In this document: positions 35,699-46,342 of the stretch, piece by piece
Layout: each line of letters opens with the position of its first letter
Numbering within the stretch: position 1 is the first letter of the stretch
Assembly (NCBI RefSeq): GCF_007754425.1
Contig: NZ_CP037452.1
Coordinates: forward strand, 4,687,164-4,751,163
Source of the DNA: Gimesia fumaroli
GTDB taxonomy: Bacteria > Planctomycetota > Planctomycetia > Planctomycetales > Planctomycetaceae
Reading direction: 5' to 3'
Length of the DNA stretch: 64,000 nt
Translations under genes and position numbers: made by a program
Notes under the pieces: generated by a model
The model's input: the letters and a program-made list of their open reading frames with translations, nothing else
Told to the model about the DNA's origin: nothing
The model's database searches: none

Positions 35699-38600
35699 AT
35701 GGAGATCCTCCTCTTTTTTATCGCTTTGACGATATTTGCTTCAATCTGCCATGGTTTGTGGGTAATCGGCTCCCTGATTTATCGTTTTTTCTCCAGTGGA
35801 GGCTCCTTCCCCCAGAAGAAATCCGTTTCAACAGAAAACGAAAATGAGCAGCACCGACTGGTCACGCAGCGATTTCTCAGACGTCTTTACTATGAAGGAA
35901 AAATTCCCGAGCAGGAGCTCCAAAAACTACTTAAGTATACTGAGAAGGATTTCAAGAAACCGTCATCTCAACCCTCGCCAAAAGCAACCAAGCCAATAAA
36001 TCAGGCCGGGCCAACAACTCCCTCTGCGGAACCTGCTCCTTCCCCTCCCGCAAAACTGGAAGAGAGTGATGTTCTAGAAGTAGAAGACTTTCTGGACGAG
36101 GATGATTTTCTCGAAGAACCAACCGTTAAGAAACGTCCTGCAACACCTGACACTATCAGACCAGCTAAACACCCTCTCCCTCAAACAGAGCCCGTCGAGA
36201 AACGCGCATTCGGCTACATCCTGAATGCCTTCATGGAAGAGAAAAATATTCGCTGGGGTGAATTGATCAGCGGACTCTTAATTGTCGGCAGTGCGATCGG
36301 CCTGGTAGTCAGCCTGTGGTCGACACTGAAAAATCAAATCCCTTATCTGCCCGCTCTGCTGTTTCTGTTAGCAACCGCTGCCATTCATAGTGCGGGACTC
36401 TATACCTTCAAGCGCTGGAAACTGGAGTCAACGAGCCGCGGACTTCTGTTAATCACCGTGCTGCTGGTTCCGCTCAACTTTCTAGCCGCCATTCGACTCT
36501 CCGACCATCGACCAGTTTCCGATCCGTTATTCATACTCGCCATCAGCATCGGTTTTGCCGCGTTTGGCTGGATGGTCTTGTCTGCCAGCCGGATTCTCGT
36601 CAGCTTTGGGCGCTGGCAACTGCTGATCGCTGTACTCGGTTCGTCGGCAGGTCAAATCATCATCTCACGTATGTCGATTTCCGAACCAGTCTTACTGCGA
36701 ACAACTCTACTCGCTGCGCTCCCCGTTGGCTGTTTCATTGTCGCAATGGCCAGCATCCTCAAACACACGTTTACCTGGAAAGAGATCTCCGATGCGCTGG
36801 CCCGTGAGCTGGTCACTCTTGGCGGGCTCTCCCTCTTCGCTGTCCTGGCGCCCTGCTGGCTCTTAGTCTGGAATTCTACCAGCCGCCTGGAAACATTTGC
36901 CTGCCTGACACCCCTGGTTAGCATTATGGAACTTCTACTGCTGGGCATGGGACTGGTCTTGCACCACAGAAAAGAGAATGATGACGCACCGCACTGGTCA
37001 TTAGCCGGCTCTTCCATCGCGGTCTTCTCTGCACTGATGATGCTGATGAACTTCGCCATCGCCTGGCCGCGCGTGGACATCATAATCGTACTCGGCATCG
37101 TAAATGGTATCAGCCTGACATTGCTGGCCATCAATGGTCGGTTCGCAGTTTGTCATATTCCGGCTTTGATTTCAGCCTCTCTCGCCGGATTACTGGGATT
37201 TCATGTCCTTACAGATACGATTGCTTTACAGGGAACCTCGCAGCGAATGCTGATCGAAGCCCTGCTCCTCGGGCGAAGTGCCATTGTGCTGATTTCGTTT
37301 GCAATTCTAACCTCCCTTGCAGGTGTCTGGTTGAAACGAACAAGCAAATCAGAAGCTGGTAAATACTATCTGTATGCAGCTGGCTGTTTTTCCATTGGCT
37401 CAAGCCTGATCGCTGTTTATGGAGGCTATTTCACCCGCACCGATGACATCTGGTGCACGCTGGCTCTGCTGATAAACGCCATCACGTTTCTGTTCGCGAA
37501 CTGGCAGGTCCGCAAGCAGGTTCTCTCGGGATTCGCATCAGCCTTGTGGTTTCTGGCGCTACAACACGCTCTCTGTATAGATACACCGTTCCGAAACTGG
37601 CTTTCCGAACGGGCACTCTTGCCGGACGCTCCTTTTGTCTGGGGCTGCCTGATTCATGCGACCAGCGGACTGCTCTTTCTAATCGGTCTGCATTTCTGGT
37701 CTCGCTCCGGAACTCAGCTGACACAACCCTGGTCATTACGGCCTTCGAAAGGGAATCCATTTACAACTCCGCTCATATTCGGTTCCATTATAACCTCGTC
37801 TCTGCTGGTTCCGTATGTGATCCTGCAAACCATGTCGGCAGAAATGCACGCCTTCTATGCATTCTGGATCATGCTGATCTGGCTCACAGTCGCTTTGATA
37901 CAACGCTCCGATCTCTGGTTTCTGTTTACACAATGCGCGGGAACGGTTGGCACGCTCTACACCGCGACCGCGGTAGGAGAATATTATGGTCTGTTGGCAG
38001 ACGCCGGACGTGGAACACCGCGTTACTGGCTGTTCCATATCATGGCGATCTCGCTCTGGGTTTTAATGGGATCAGCCATCCACTCCAAAAAATATTCTCG
38101 GAATATGCTCGGCGCGTTATCCCGAACTTCCCGCTGGAATCTGCAACCGGTGCTCTTAGCCGGCTCGATTGTTTCAACTGGAGTGGTACTTTTTTTGTCA
38201 ATCACTCCTTCGATCGCAACTGATTTTGAATTGGCGTTTAACATACAAAAAATCCACCAATACGCAGCACCACTCATGCAGGGCTTATTTCTCTACACTC
38301 TCTGCGTTACGATTGTGGCACTGACGAAACCGCGCGAATCCGGCATCGGAACACAAGTGGGATTGATCCTGAGTCTGTTTCTGCTCATCGCAGCATTCAG
38401 TTTACAGAATTTGCATATTTCTTTAGCAACCATTGGATTTCCGGTCAGGCATGCCAAAGATGCGTTTGGGATCTGGAGTTGGCTCTGCCTCGGTTTATTA
38501 AGCGTTGCCTGCCTCCCGTATCTCAACAGCAAATTTCAAAAGCAGACAACGCAGGGCTTGCTGTTTGTGACCTATCTGATTCCGTTTCTGATCGCCGGTT

Positions 38601-41600
38601 ATTTTATCGAACAACACCATACTGCTGATGCCTTGCGCTGGGGACTCGGTGTTTATGCTCTCATCATGATGCTGCTGATTCTGAAATCAGAATCGCTGAT
38701 GGACTATTTACGAGCGCAACAAATCCGCCTGCGTTACCTGCCAAAACTCTTCGAAGACAAAACAACATGGCGAAACCTGAGCATGCTGGGAGCCTGTCTG
38801 CCGCTGCTGGTGCTTACACTCTATCAGGTCTTTGGTACATGGCTGAAAATCTCTGTTCCCCTCGAAGACGGAGCAACTTCCAGCCTGATCATGCTCTTAC
38901 TGACGTTTTGTGTTCCCCTTTTGATGTTGGTCATCGCTTCGGTATTCCATGCGATTCACTTTCGCTCAGCCGGTTGGATGCTGATCGGATCACATGTATT
39001 AGCAGTCATTTCGATCACAGTCACGATTCTGAGTTTCTCAGAACCCCCAGCTGAATTTCGAATCGACGACTTACTGCAAATTTCCCTCTACACTGGACTG
39101 GCCCTGAGTGTTTATGGACTGTTCTGGCTGGGAATCGAATCAAAAATTGATTGGAATTTCCAGGAACACCAAAATCTGTCTCCCGTAACATGGCCTTTGA
39201 TTCGCGTCCATCTTGTGACGCTGCTCTGCCTGGTAGTGGGCCCCTATTTCCTACCGTTAATAATGAATCTGATTCATCCTGAACACAACTGGGTAACGTA
39301 CTTCCCGCAAATCCCTTTCATCTCGCTGATCTCCCTGGTCCTGGCAGCTACCTGCGTCCATGTGTTTGCTCGACGTTACTTCAGCAGCCTCCCAACAAAC
39401 GGACTCAGCTGTCTTAGTCTGGCATTAATCGGCTTCTTCACCGTTTCCGGCTGGCAATATTCGGAATGGACCGCCTGGCAGATCAACCTGTTTATGGAAA
39501 TCGGCTTAGTTCTGGTCGGCCTGTTCCACACCATCCGATTTGTAATGCGATCTCATCCCCCGAAAACCAGCCTGGAAGACCAAACAACTGCGTTCCGGCA
39601 TCTTAACTGGACTCAATTGATCTGCCTAACTCTGTTTGCGTTTGCCTTTCGGGGTGCCTGGTCTGATGCATATCGCCCCTACCCCGCTCTGATGATTGCA
39701 ACAACAGGCACCCTGCTCTACTTCACGCTGGGACTTAGCCTGCGAAAACAAATTCTCGCGTATGCTTCGCTGGTTACCGCTCTGCTGGGAACCATGTTTG
39801 TCTTCACAGCACATTGGTTTGACGCAGGAGTACATATCACGTCACAAAACGGGATGGATCTTTTGAAATGGTCGATCACGACAGCTGCCAGTATTTCGGG
39901 GTTCTGGTTACTCGTCAATCTCTATCGGCAAAGGTCACAGACTGGCAGCAATAAGCTTGCTGAATCGCCCGCGTTCCAGCAAGTTCTGGCCCGCACGCTG
40001 ACCTGCATTGTCCTGTTTTACACCTTGCTGATTACGGTCTCTCGTACTTTACCGGTTTCGACAGACGTCCCTTTGATTCGAGATCCCGCGGGCTGGATCG
40101 CATTATTCGCCGTGACACTCCTGCTGATGGGGTTAATCTGGGATCGAAAGAGCCGATACTGCATCCCCGCACTGTTTACAATGGGCATCTGCCTGATCGC
40201 CACGTACCTCAGTAATGAAACAGAATTACGCCGACTAATACAGTATTCAGGACTGGCGCTGTCCGGTTATGCATTTCTGCTCAGCATCTTGTGGAGCCTG
40301 CGAAATTTAATCAGCCAGAACTTATCGTGGCTTTCAATTCCCAATTTTGACGCGTTCCGCAAACAAACCCGCAGCTGGCTCCCCCCTGCAGTGACTCTAC
40401 TTGCCGTTTATACCATGTTGGCACTATTACATAGCGTACTACGGTTAGAAGTGCAGTCTCAGCGATGGTGGTCTGTTTTGGGAACGGCACTCACCAGTCT
40501 GACATTCTACGCGATGAGTACACACACCGACCTCTCCCAGAAGTTTAAACAACGTGCGATCCTGGCGGGCGGTTTGGCTGGCATTTATTGTGGCTGGGCA
40601 CTGCTTCCTGCACACGGAAACTTTTACTTTCTCGACCACCTGATTCGTTTTCTGGAAGCAGTCTCGATCCTGAGTCTGCTGACCACGCTGGTTCTGGTCA
40701 AGTGGCCATCCCTGAAACAGGACTGGTCGGAAGCATTGAGAAAAAGTTCACGTACCTTTCTGATTGCAGCCGGCATTTCACTGCTCGGAATTCTGATCTC
40801 GGAGACCGGTTTTCAGATCGCCGGAATTCCGCTGGTCATTTCCAAAGCCCGCATTGCCGTCGTCTCAGCAGCCTTGGTTTTACTGTCTGCAGCATTGATC
40901 CTGATGGCAGCGGTCCCCAAATACGATCCGTTTCAACTCACACTTAAACGGCGGATGTTGTATGTGTATGCTTCCGAAATTGTGCTGGCTCTGCTGTTCC
41001 TGCACATCTACCTTACCATGCCGGAACTGTTCCGCGGCTATCTCTTACCCTACTGGCCTTACATCGTGATCGCAATCGCATTCACCGGGGCTGGCGTGGG
41101 CGAATTCTTCGAACGCATCGGCCTGAACGTGCTGTCAGAGCCTCTGCAGAGAACCGGCACGTTTTTACCCTTACTGCCGGCACTCAGTTTCTGGATTCAT
41201 GCGGCTTCAAGGCAGGCGTCTCCCGTTGTCGGCGACTATTCCATGATCCTGCTGTTGATCAGTCTTGTGTATGTGGTGATGAGTTTATGGAGAAAGTCGT
41301 TTGTTTATACAACGCTGGCAGCGCTGGCTGGGAATGGTGCGTTGTGGGCCTTCTGGGCAGAACAGGGGCAGTTCTTCACGCAACACCCTCAACTCTGGCT
41401 GATTCCGCCCGCCTTGTCCGTGCTGATTGCTACGCACTTGAATCGCGATAAACTCAACACCACGCAGCTGACCGCGATCCGCTATTTCTCGACAATCTCG
41501 ATTTATGTCAGCTCCACCGGCGACATGTTTATCGCCGGCGTTGCTGAAAACCTGTGGCTGCCGGTCATTCTGTGCGGACTCTCCGTGCTGGGCATGTTTG

Positions 41601-41830
41601 CCGGAATGATGTTCCGGGTTCGTGCCTTCCTGTATGTCGGCGCTTCGTTTCTGGTTCTGTCCATCGTCAGCATGATCTGGCATGCTTCCCAGTCCCTCGG
41701 CCACATCTGGCCCTGGTGGGCCTTCGGGATTGGACTGGGAATCTGTATCCTGACTCTATTCGGACTTTTCGAGAAACGTAAGAACGAAATGCAGAACCTC
41801 GTTAACCAACTAAAAACCTGGGATCGCTAA
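35699..41830 (+). CDS. giant polytopic membrane protein (2043 residues), function unknown
   Basis: One N-terminal membrane helix (about 1-28) leads to a Pro/Ser/Glu-rich cytoplasmic linker (about 35-180, containing 'LEVEDFLDEDDFLEEP'). From about 184, 'EEKNIRWGELISGLLIVGSAIGLVV' begins an unbroken series of hydrophobic helices, about 45-55 by eye, separated by short basic loops, to the end at 2043. The general look resembles DUF2339/DUF2157-type proteins, also built from many short-looped helices, but I see no catalytic motif. AGGA precedes the ATG. The stop is 15 bp from the convergent typA stop. Size is unusual for a single polypeptide. Confidence 0.85.
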   Translation: MEILLFFIALTIFASICHGLWVIGSLIYRFFSSGGSFPQKKSVSTENENEQHRLVTQRFLRRLYYEGKIPEQELQKLLKYTEKDFKKPSSQPSPKATKPINQAGPTTPSAEPAPSPPAKLEESDVLEVEDFLDEDDFLEEPTVKKRPATPDTIRPAKHPLPQTEPVEKRAFGYILNAFMEEKNIRWGELISGLLIVGSAIGLVVSLWSTLKNQIPYLPALLFLLATAAIHSAGLYTFKRWKLESTSRGLLLITVLLVPLNFLAAIRLSDHRPVSDPLFILAISIGFAAFGWMVLSASRILVSFGRWQLLIAVLGSSAGQIIISRMSISEPVLLRTTLLAALPVGCFIVAMASILKHTFTWKEISDALARELVTLGGLSLFAVLAPCWLLVWNSTSRLETFACLTPLVSIMELLLLGMGLVLHHRKENDDAPHWSLAGSSIAVFSALMMLMNFAIAWPRVDIIIVLGIVNGISLTLLAINGRFAVCHIPALISASLAGLLGFHVLTDTIALQGTSQRMLIEALLLGRSAIVLISFAILTSLAGVWLKRTSKSEAGKYYLYAAGCFSIGSSLIAVYGGYFTRTDDIWCTLALLINAITFLFANWQVRKQVLSGFASALWFLALQHALCIDTPFRNWLSERALLPDAPFVWGCLIHATSGLLFLIGLHFWSRSGTQLTQPWSLRPSKGNPFTTPLIFGSIITSSLLVPYVILQTMSAEMHAFYAFWIMLIWLTVALIQRSDLWFLFTQCAGTVGTLYTATAVGEYYGLLADAGRGTPRYWLFHIMAISLWVLMGSAIHSKKYSRNMLGALSRTSRWNLQPVLLAGSIVSTGVVLFLSITPSIATDFELAFNIQKIHQYAAPLMQGLFLYTLCVTIVALTKPRESGIGTQVGLILSLFLLIAAFSLQNLHISLATIGFPVRHAKDAFGIWSWLCLGLLSVACLPYLNSKFQKQTTQGLLFVTYLIPFLIAGYFIEQHHTADALRWGLGVYALIMMLLILKSESLMDYLRAQQIRLRYLPKLFEDKTTWRNLSMLGACLPLLVLTLYQVFGTWLKISVPLEDGATSSLIMLLLTFCVPLLMLVIASVFHAIHFRSAGWMLIGSHVLAVISITVTILSFSEPPAEFRIDDLLQISLYTGLALSVYGLFWLGIESKIDWNFQEHQNLSPVTWPLIRVHLVTLLCLVVGPYFLPLIMNLIHPEHNWVTYFPQIPFISLISLVLAATCVHVFARRYFSSLPTNGLSCLSLALIGFFTVSGWQYSEWTAWQINLFMEIGLVLVGLFHTIRFVMRSHPPKTSLEDQTTAFRHLNWTQLICLTLFAFAFRGAWSDAYRPYPALMIATTGTLLYFTLGLSLRKQILAYASLVTALLGTMFVFTAHWFDAGVHITSQNGMDLLKWSITTAASISGFWLLVNLYRQRSQTGSNKLAESPAFQQVLARTLTCIVLFYTLLITVSRTLPVSTDVPLIRDPAGWIALFAVTLLLMGLIWDRKSRYCIPALFTMGICLIATYLSNETELRRLIQYSGLALSGYAFLLSILWSLRNLISQNLSWLSIPNFDAFRKQTRSWLPPAVTLLAVYTMLALLHSVLRLEVQSQRWWSVLGTALTSLTFYAMSTHTDLSQKFKQRAILAGGLAGIYCGWALLPAHGNFYFLDHLIRFLEAVSILSLLTTLVLVKWPSLKQDWSEALRKSSRTFLIAAGISLLGILISETGFQIAGIPLVISKARIAVVSAALVLLSAALILMAAVPKYDPFQLTLKRRMLYVYASEIVLALLFLHIYLTMPELFRGYLLPYWPYIVIAIAFTGAGVGEFFERIGLNVLSEPLQRTGTFLPLLPALSFWIHAASRQASPVVGDYSMILLLISLVYVVMSLWRKSFVYTTLAALAGNGALWAFWAEQGQFFTQHPQLWLIPPALSVLIATHLNRDKLNTTQLTAIRYFSTISIYVSSTGDMFIAGVAENLWLPVILCGLSVLGMFAGMMFRVRAFLYVGASFLVLSIVSMIWHASQSLGHIWPWWAFGIGLGICILTLFGLFEKRKNEMQNLVNQLKTWDR

Positions 41831-41845
41831 AAGACGATGCCCGCT

Positions 41846-43669
41846 TTAGTCACTTGTCGTTGTTCGCTGATTCCGTTTACGTTCATTTTCCGTCAGATGG
41901 ATTTTTCGCAGACGAATGATCTTAGGAGTGATTTCCACATATTCGTCATACTCAATGTATTCCAAAGCTGCTTCGAGACTCATATCTCGTGGCGGCTTGA
42001 GAACCATATTTTCATCAGAGCCGGAAGCGCGAACGTTTGTCAGCTTTTTGCCACGAATCGGGTTTACGACCAGGTCATTGTTGCGAACGTGCTCGCCAAC
42101 AATCATGCCTTCATAAACATCGGCTCCGGGTCCCACAAAGAACTCAGCACGATCACGTAGTTTCCACAATGCATAACCGACGGCCTGCCCTTTGTCCTGG
42201 GAAATCATCACACCGTTGGCTCGTCGCGGGACTTCCCCTTCACTGACTTTGTACGCTTCAAAACGGTGATTGATGATTGCTTCCCCTTTGGTCGCGTTCA
42301 GCAATCGTGTTCGCAGACCAATCAAGCCACGGGCGGGAATCGAAAATTTCAGGTGCGACATACCAGTCTCACCCGAAGTCATGTCAATCATCTGACCACG
42401 ACGGGCACAGACCAGTTCCATCACGGATCCGACGACTTCCGAAGGAGCATCCACTTCCAATGATTCGAAAGGCTCATGCCATTTTCCATCGATCTTCTTA
42501 CGGATCACTTCTGGTTTCCCGACGGAAAGTTCATAGCCTTCACGACGCATCTGTTCGATCAGCACTGATAAGTGCAGGATACCTCGACCGGAAACGGAAA
42601 AGGAATCCTTGTCTTCGCGTTCAACAACGCGTAAAGCCACATTTGATTCCAGTTCTCGCATCAACCGCTCACGCAGATTACGACTGGTAACGTACTTGCC
42701 ATCCTGTCCGGCCAGCGGCGAACTGTTGATCGTGAATAACATCGAGAGTGTCGGCTCATCGACATCAATTCGTACGAGTGCTTGCGGCTTCTCTGCACAA
42801 GCAACGGTATCACCAATTTCAGGATTATCCAGGCCGACCAGCGCGACGATATCACCGGCAGAGGCTTCGTCCACAGGGGCCCTTCCCAGATTATTGTAGA
42901 GCTCAACCGAATCGACGGTACATTTGATGTGATCGCCGTTGCTCTTGATGACCGTCACACGTTCTCCAGTGTGAACCTTTCCGCTGTTGATACGACCTGT
43001 CGCGACACGGCCCACATATTCGGACCACTCCAGCGTTGTCACCATCATCGTCAGCGGTGCGTCCTGATTGACGTCAGGTGCAGGCACATTTTCCAGCACC
43101 ATATCCAACAGTGGATGAATGCTGTCACCAAAGTTATCGAGGTCATGCGTGGCAAACCCTTCGCGGGCGCTGGCATAGATATACGGGAAATCGAGTGTTT
43201 CATCGTCCGCTTCCAGATCGACGAATAAGTCGAACATCTCGCTCAAGACATGATCGGGACGACAGTCAGGACGGTCGATTTTGTTAATCACCACCAGTGG
43301 CTTCAGATGGCATTCGAGCGCTTTTTTCAGAACGAAGCGGGTTTGTGGTCGAGGCCCCTCAAAGGCATCGACCAAAATCAAAACGCCGTCTGCCATACGT
43401 AAGACACGTTCGACTTCACCACCGAAGTCCGCGTGACCCGGCGTATCGATGATGTTAATTTTCACGCCTTTATACATCAATGCGATGTTTTTGGCCAAAA
43501 TGGTAATACCACGTTCCCGCTCCAGATCGTTCGAATCCAGAATACAGTCGCCCTTCAATTGAGCATCACGAAAATGGCCACTCTGGTGTAATAAGGCATC
43601 AACCAGTGTCGTCTTCCCATGATCCACGTGCGCAATGATTGCAATGTTCCGCACATCTTCTCGTTTCAT
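41846..43669 (-). CDS. typA: ribosome-associated GTPase TypA/BipA
   Basis: 607 residues from the ATG at 43669, exactly the E. coli TypA length. A longer frame from a TTG at 43690 would add 7 residues. Domain order is as in TypA: G-domain with G1 'AHVDHGKTT', G3 '[14 protein letters not shown]', G4 'NKIDRP', then EF-Tu-like domain II, domain III, domain V and the TypA-specific C-terminal domain ('[15 protein letters not shown]', 'NVRASGSDE'). It is a translational GTPase that assists ribosome assembly or stress translation. It is convergent with the giant membrane protein gene, with 15 bp between stops. Confidence 0.97.
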   Translation of the reverse strand: MKREDVRNIAIIAHVDHGKTTLVDALLHQSGHFRDAQLKGDCILDSNDLERERGITILAKNIALMYKGVKINIIDTPGHADFGGEVERVLRMADGVLILVDAFEGPRPQTRFVLKKALECHLKPLVVINKIDRPDCRPDHVLSEMFDLFVDLEADDETLDFPYIYASAREGFATHDLDNFGDSIHPLLDMVLENVPAPDVNQDAPLTMMVTTLEWSEYVGRVATGRINSGKVHTGERVTVIKSNGDHIKCTVDSVELYNNLGRAPVDEASAGDIVALVGLDNPEIGDTVACAEKPQALVRIDVDEPTLSMLFTINSSPLAGQDGKYVTSRNLRERLMRELESNVALRVVEREDKDSFSVSGRGILHLSVLIEQMRREGYELSVGKPEVIRKKIDGKWHEPFESLEVDAPSEVVGSVMELVCARRGQMIDMTSGETGMSHLKFSIPARGLIGLRTRLLNATKGEAIINHRFEAYKVSEGEVPRRANGVMISQDKGQAVGYALWKLRDRAEFFVGPGADVYEGMIVGEHVRNNDLVVNPIRGKKLTNVRASGSDENMVLKPPRDMSLEAALEYIEYDEYVEITPKIIRLRKIHLTENERKRNQRTTTSD

Positions 43670-43956
43670 GACTCTCAACTCTTCCCACAATGAATCTTTC
43701 GCGCAACCGTCTTAACATTCAAACGTTCCTTACAGGGAACAGAGGGTCTCAGCGAAAAACCGCCTCTCAGCGCATCAGGCAACTATATAAGGGGCAAAAT
43801 ATATCAACAATAGATTAGTAACGCAAAGCCCAGAAATAGACATTCTTACTGGCAGTTCTATCCGGTTTTAGCGATACTTTGACCATTACTACGCTCAATC
43901 TTCATAAAACACGAGATTTCTACGTAAATCCAATGTTTACAAAGGGGTTCGACCGG

Positions 43957-45570
43957 ATGACACAGCTTCGCCTGATGATCTGCTTTTGTCTATTTTTCGT
44001 GACTTTTTTGCCGATAGACTCTGTCTCTGCCCAGAAACCGGAGCCATTCGACCTCATTCTTAAGGGGGGAACGATCATTGATGGCACAGGCAAGCCCGGT
44101 TTTACCGGCGATATTGCCCTCAAAAATGATCGCATTGTCCAAATCAGCCCGAACATCAATGGTCAGGCTGACCAGACGATCCAGTGCCGAGGATTGACGA
44201 TGGCACCGGGATTTATTGATTTACATAACCATAGCGACCGACAGATTGTTTCTCCACTGACTCGTGCCAATATGAATTATGTCACTCAGGGATGCACGAC
44301 CATCGTCACAGGGAACTGTGGCAGTGGTCCGGTCGATACGGGTGAATATTACCGTAAAATTGATGCTTCGGGAAGCGGAACGAATGTGATGCATTTGATC
44401 CCTCAAGGTTCGTTGCGAGACTCTGTGATGGGATCGGGCCAGCGAAAGCCGACACCCGACGAGCTGAACAAAATGAAAGTGCTGGCAGAAAAAGCGATGC
44501 AGGATGGCGCCTGGGGCATGTCGACCGGCTTGATTTATGTGCCCAGTTCGTATGCCGAGACTGAGGAACTGATCGAGTTGGCCCACATCGTCTCCCAACA
44601 CCAGGGGATCTACGCCAGCCATATCCGCGGTGAAGGCACAGGCCTGCTGGCCGCCGTCAATGAAGCCCTGAAGATCGGCCAGGAAGCAAAACTTCCCGTA
44701 CATATTTCGCACTTCAAATCCAGTGGGCAGGATGCCTGGGGTCTGGTGATCCGTGCAGCAAAGATGATTGATGACGCTCGAAAGCAGGGACAGGCTGTTA
44801 CCGCCGACCAATACCCGTATATCGCTTCCAGCACCTCACTGGGCGCCACACTGATTCCCGCCTGGGCCAGAGCCGGAGGGAACAAAGAACTGGTCCAGCG
44901 CCTGGAAGCTCCTGAAACCTCCGAAAAAATTATCAGGAAGATCAAAAGCAACATCAAAAAACGCGAAGGAGGCAAAGCAGTTCGCATTGCCCGCTATTCA
45001 AAAAAGCCGGAATGGGTGGGAAAAAATTTACAACAAATTGCGGACGCTGAACAGAAAAGTGTGCTGGACATTGTGCTGGAGATCACCCGTCAGGGAGGTG
45101 CTTCGGTCGTTAACTTCAGCATGAATGAAGACGATGTCCGTCAGATCATGCAGATTGACTGGGTGGCGACCGCCTCAGACGGACGTGCATATCTGCCCGG
45201 CTCGGACCGTCCGCATCCGCGCAACTATGGCACGTTTCCACGAAAACTGGGATACTATGCCCTCCAGGAAAAAGTCATTCCACTGGAACATGCCGTTCGA
45301 AGTGCGACGGGGCTACCCGCTGATATTCTGGGTTTAAAAGAGCGAGGTTACCTGCGTGAAGGAGCGTATGCCGACATCGTGGTCTTTGATCCTGAACAAC
45401 TGATAGATCAGGCCACCTTCGATGCACCGCATCAATATTCGAACGGAATTCGTTATCTGTTTGTCAATGGAAGGCCGGCCATCAATGCCGGGTTTCCGAC
45501 GGGCAGTCTCGCCGGAAAGGCGTTGCGACATCAAGATGTGGATCAGCCCTCAGAAAAGAAAACCCCTTAA
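43957..45570 (+). CDS. secreted D-aminoacylase / N-acyl-D-amino-acid deacylase family amidohydrolase
   Basis: Start chosen at the ATG at 43957 (537 residues), preceded by AAGGGG and opening a signal peptide MTQLRLMICFCLFFVTFL; upstream in-frame TTG/ATG starts would bury it. The amidohydrolase core includes 'GTIIDGTGKPGFTGDIALK', metal-site 'APGFIDLHNHSD' (His-x-His), 'GNCGSGP', 'ASHIRGEG', 'HISHFKSSG' and the Asp of 'TASDGR'. It likely hydrolyses N-acyl-D-amino acids in the periplasm, though dihydropyrimidinase-like substrates cannot be excluded. The mfnB-like gene begins 1 bp after its stop, which suggests translational coupling. Confidence 0.9.
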   Translation: MTQLRLMICFCLFFVTFLPIDSVSAQKPEPFDLILKGGTIIDGTGKPGFTGDIALKNDRIVQISPNINGQADQTIQCRGLTMAPGFIDLHNHSDRQIVSPLTRANMNYVTQGCTTIVTGNCGSGPVDTGEYYRKIDASGSGTNVMHLIPQGSLRDSVMGSGQRKPTPDELNKMKVLAEKAMQDGAWGMSTGLIYVPSSYAETEELIELAHIVSQHQGIYASHIRGEGTGLLAAVNEALKIGQEAKLPVHISHFKSSGQDAWGLVIRAAKMIDDARKQGQAVTADQYPYIASSTSLGATLIPAWARAGGNKELVQRLEAPETSEKIIRKIKSNIKKREGGKAVRIARYSKKPEWVGKNLQQIADAEQKSVLDIVLEITRQGGASVVNFSMNEDDVRQIMQIDWVATASDGRAYLPGSDRPHPRNYGTFPRKLGYYALQEKVIPLEHAVRSATGLPADILGLKERGYLREGAYADIVVFDPEQLIDQATFDAPHQYSNGIRYLFVNGRPAINAGFPTGSLAGKALRHQDVDQPSEKKTP

Positions 45571-45571
45571 C

Positions 45572-46342
45572 ATGCTACCGGAATCGTCAGCCTTGAACCG
45601 GCATCGAGTACAACTTTTGGTCAGTGCCAGGAATCGAGACGAAATCGAACCTGCCCTGCTGGGAGGGTGTGAGATCCTGGACTTCAAAGACCCGTTCAAG
45701 GGGGCTTTGGGAATGGTTGATGCAGAAACAGTCCATTCGATTTCCGAATACTTTCAGGCGCACCCCATAGACATCCCGGTCAGCATGGCACTGGGAGAAC
45801 TGACTGATCGGTTAGCAGATAGAAAAACACTGCTGATCCCAAATTTTATCACCTATCTGAAAATGGGACTGGCACAGACACAAGGAATGAGTCACTGGTA
45901 TTCTGAGTGGCAGAAATTAAAACAGCAGATTGAAGCGACTAACCAGACCCGTTTTCAATGGATTGCCGTCGCCTACGCCGACTGGGAACAGGCGGCAGCG
46001 ATCTCACCACATGACGTTCTGAAAGCAGCCCTTGAAAGTGAATGCGCGGGCCTGTTGATTGATACTTTCTTGAAACAGGGCCAGACTCTGCTCGATCATC
46101 TTGCACTGGATGAATTGAATTCGCTGATTGACGAGGCACACTCGCATCAGCTGAAAATTGCTCTGGCCGGTTCGCTGCGACAGAAAGACCTCGCGACGCT
46201 GGCAAACATTTCGCCTGACATCATCGGCATTCGAAGTGCCGCCTGTCGGGGGAGTTTGAGAACGGACTCGATTCAGGAACAATTGGTCCAGGCTTTCCAC
46301 AGACAACTGGAGCAGCACTTTGCACAAACCAACTCAGGGTGA
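45572..46342 (+). CDS. (5-formylfuran-3-yl)methyl phosphate synthase-like protein (MfnB/DUF556)
   Basis: 256 residues from the ATG at 45572; an upstream frame from 45422 overlaps the previous gene and is rejected. MfnB makes the furan precursor of methanofuran from two glyceraldehyde-3-phosphates. The family hallmarks are present: 'LLVSARN', Lys39 in 'ILDFKDPFKGALGM' (Schiff-base Lys position), Lys97 in 'YLKMGL', Lys168 in 'LLIDTFLKQG', and the C-terminal 'SPDIIGIRSAACRG'. Planctomycetes are known to carry C1-carrier pathway genes, which fits. No other methanofuran or H4MPT gene is in the window. Its stop TGA abuts the convergent stop at 46343. Confidence 0.82.
   Translation: MLPESSALNRHRVQLLVSARNRDEIEPALLGGCEILDFKDPFKGALGMVDAETVHSISEYFQAHPIDIPVSMALGELTDRLADRKTLLIPNFITYLKMGLAQTQGMSHWYSEWQKLKQQIEATNQTRFQWIAVAYADWEQAAAISPHDVLKAALESECAGLLIDTFLKQGQTLLDHLALDELNSLIDEAHSHQLKIALAGSLRQKDLATLANISPDIIGIRSAACRGSLRTDSIQEQLVQAFHRQLEQHFAQTNSG

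Noticed and set aside
37453-38223. 256-codon frame inside the giant membrane protein gene
   Set aside because: Out-of-frame shadow of an unbroken reading frame with strong membrane-protein character.
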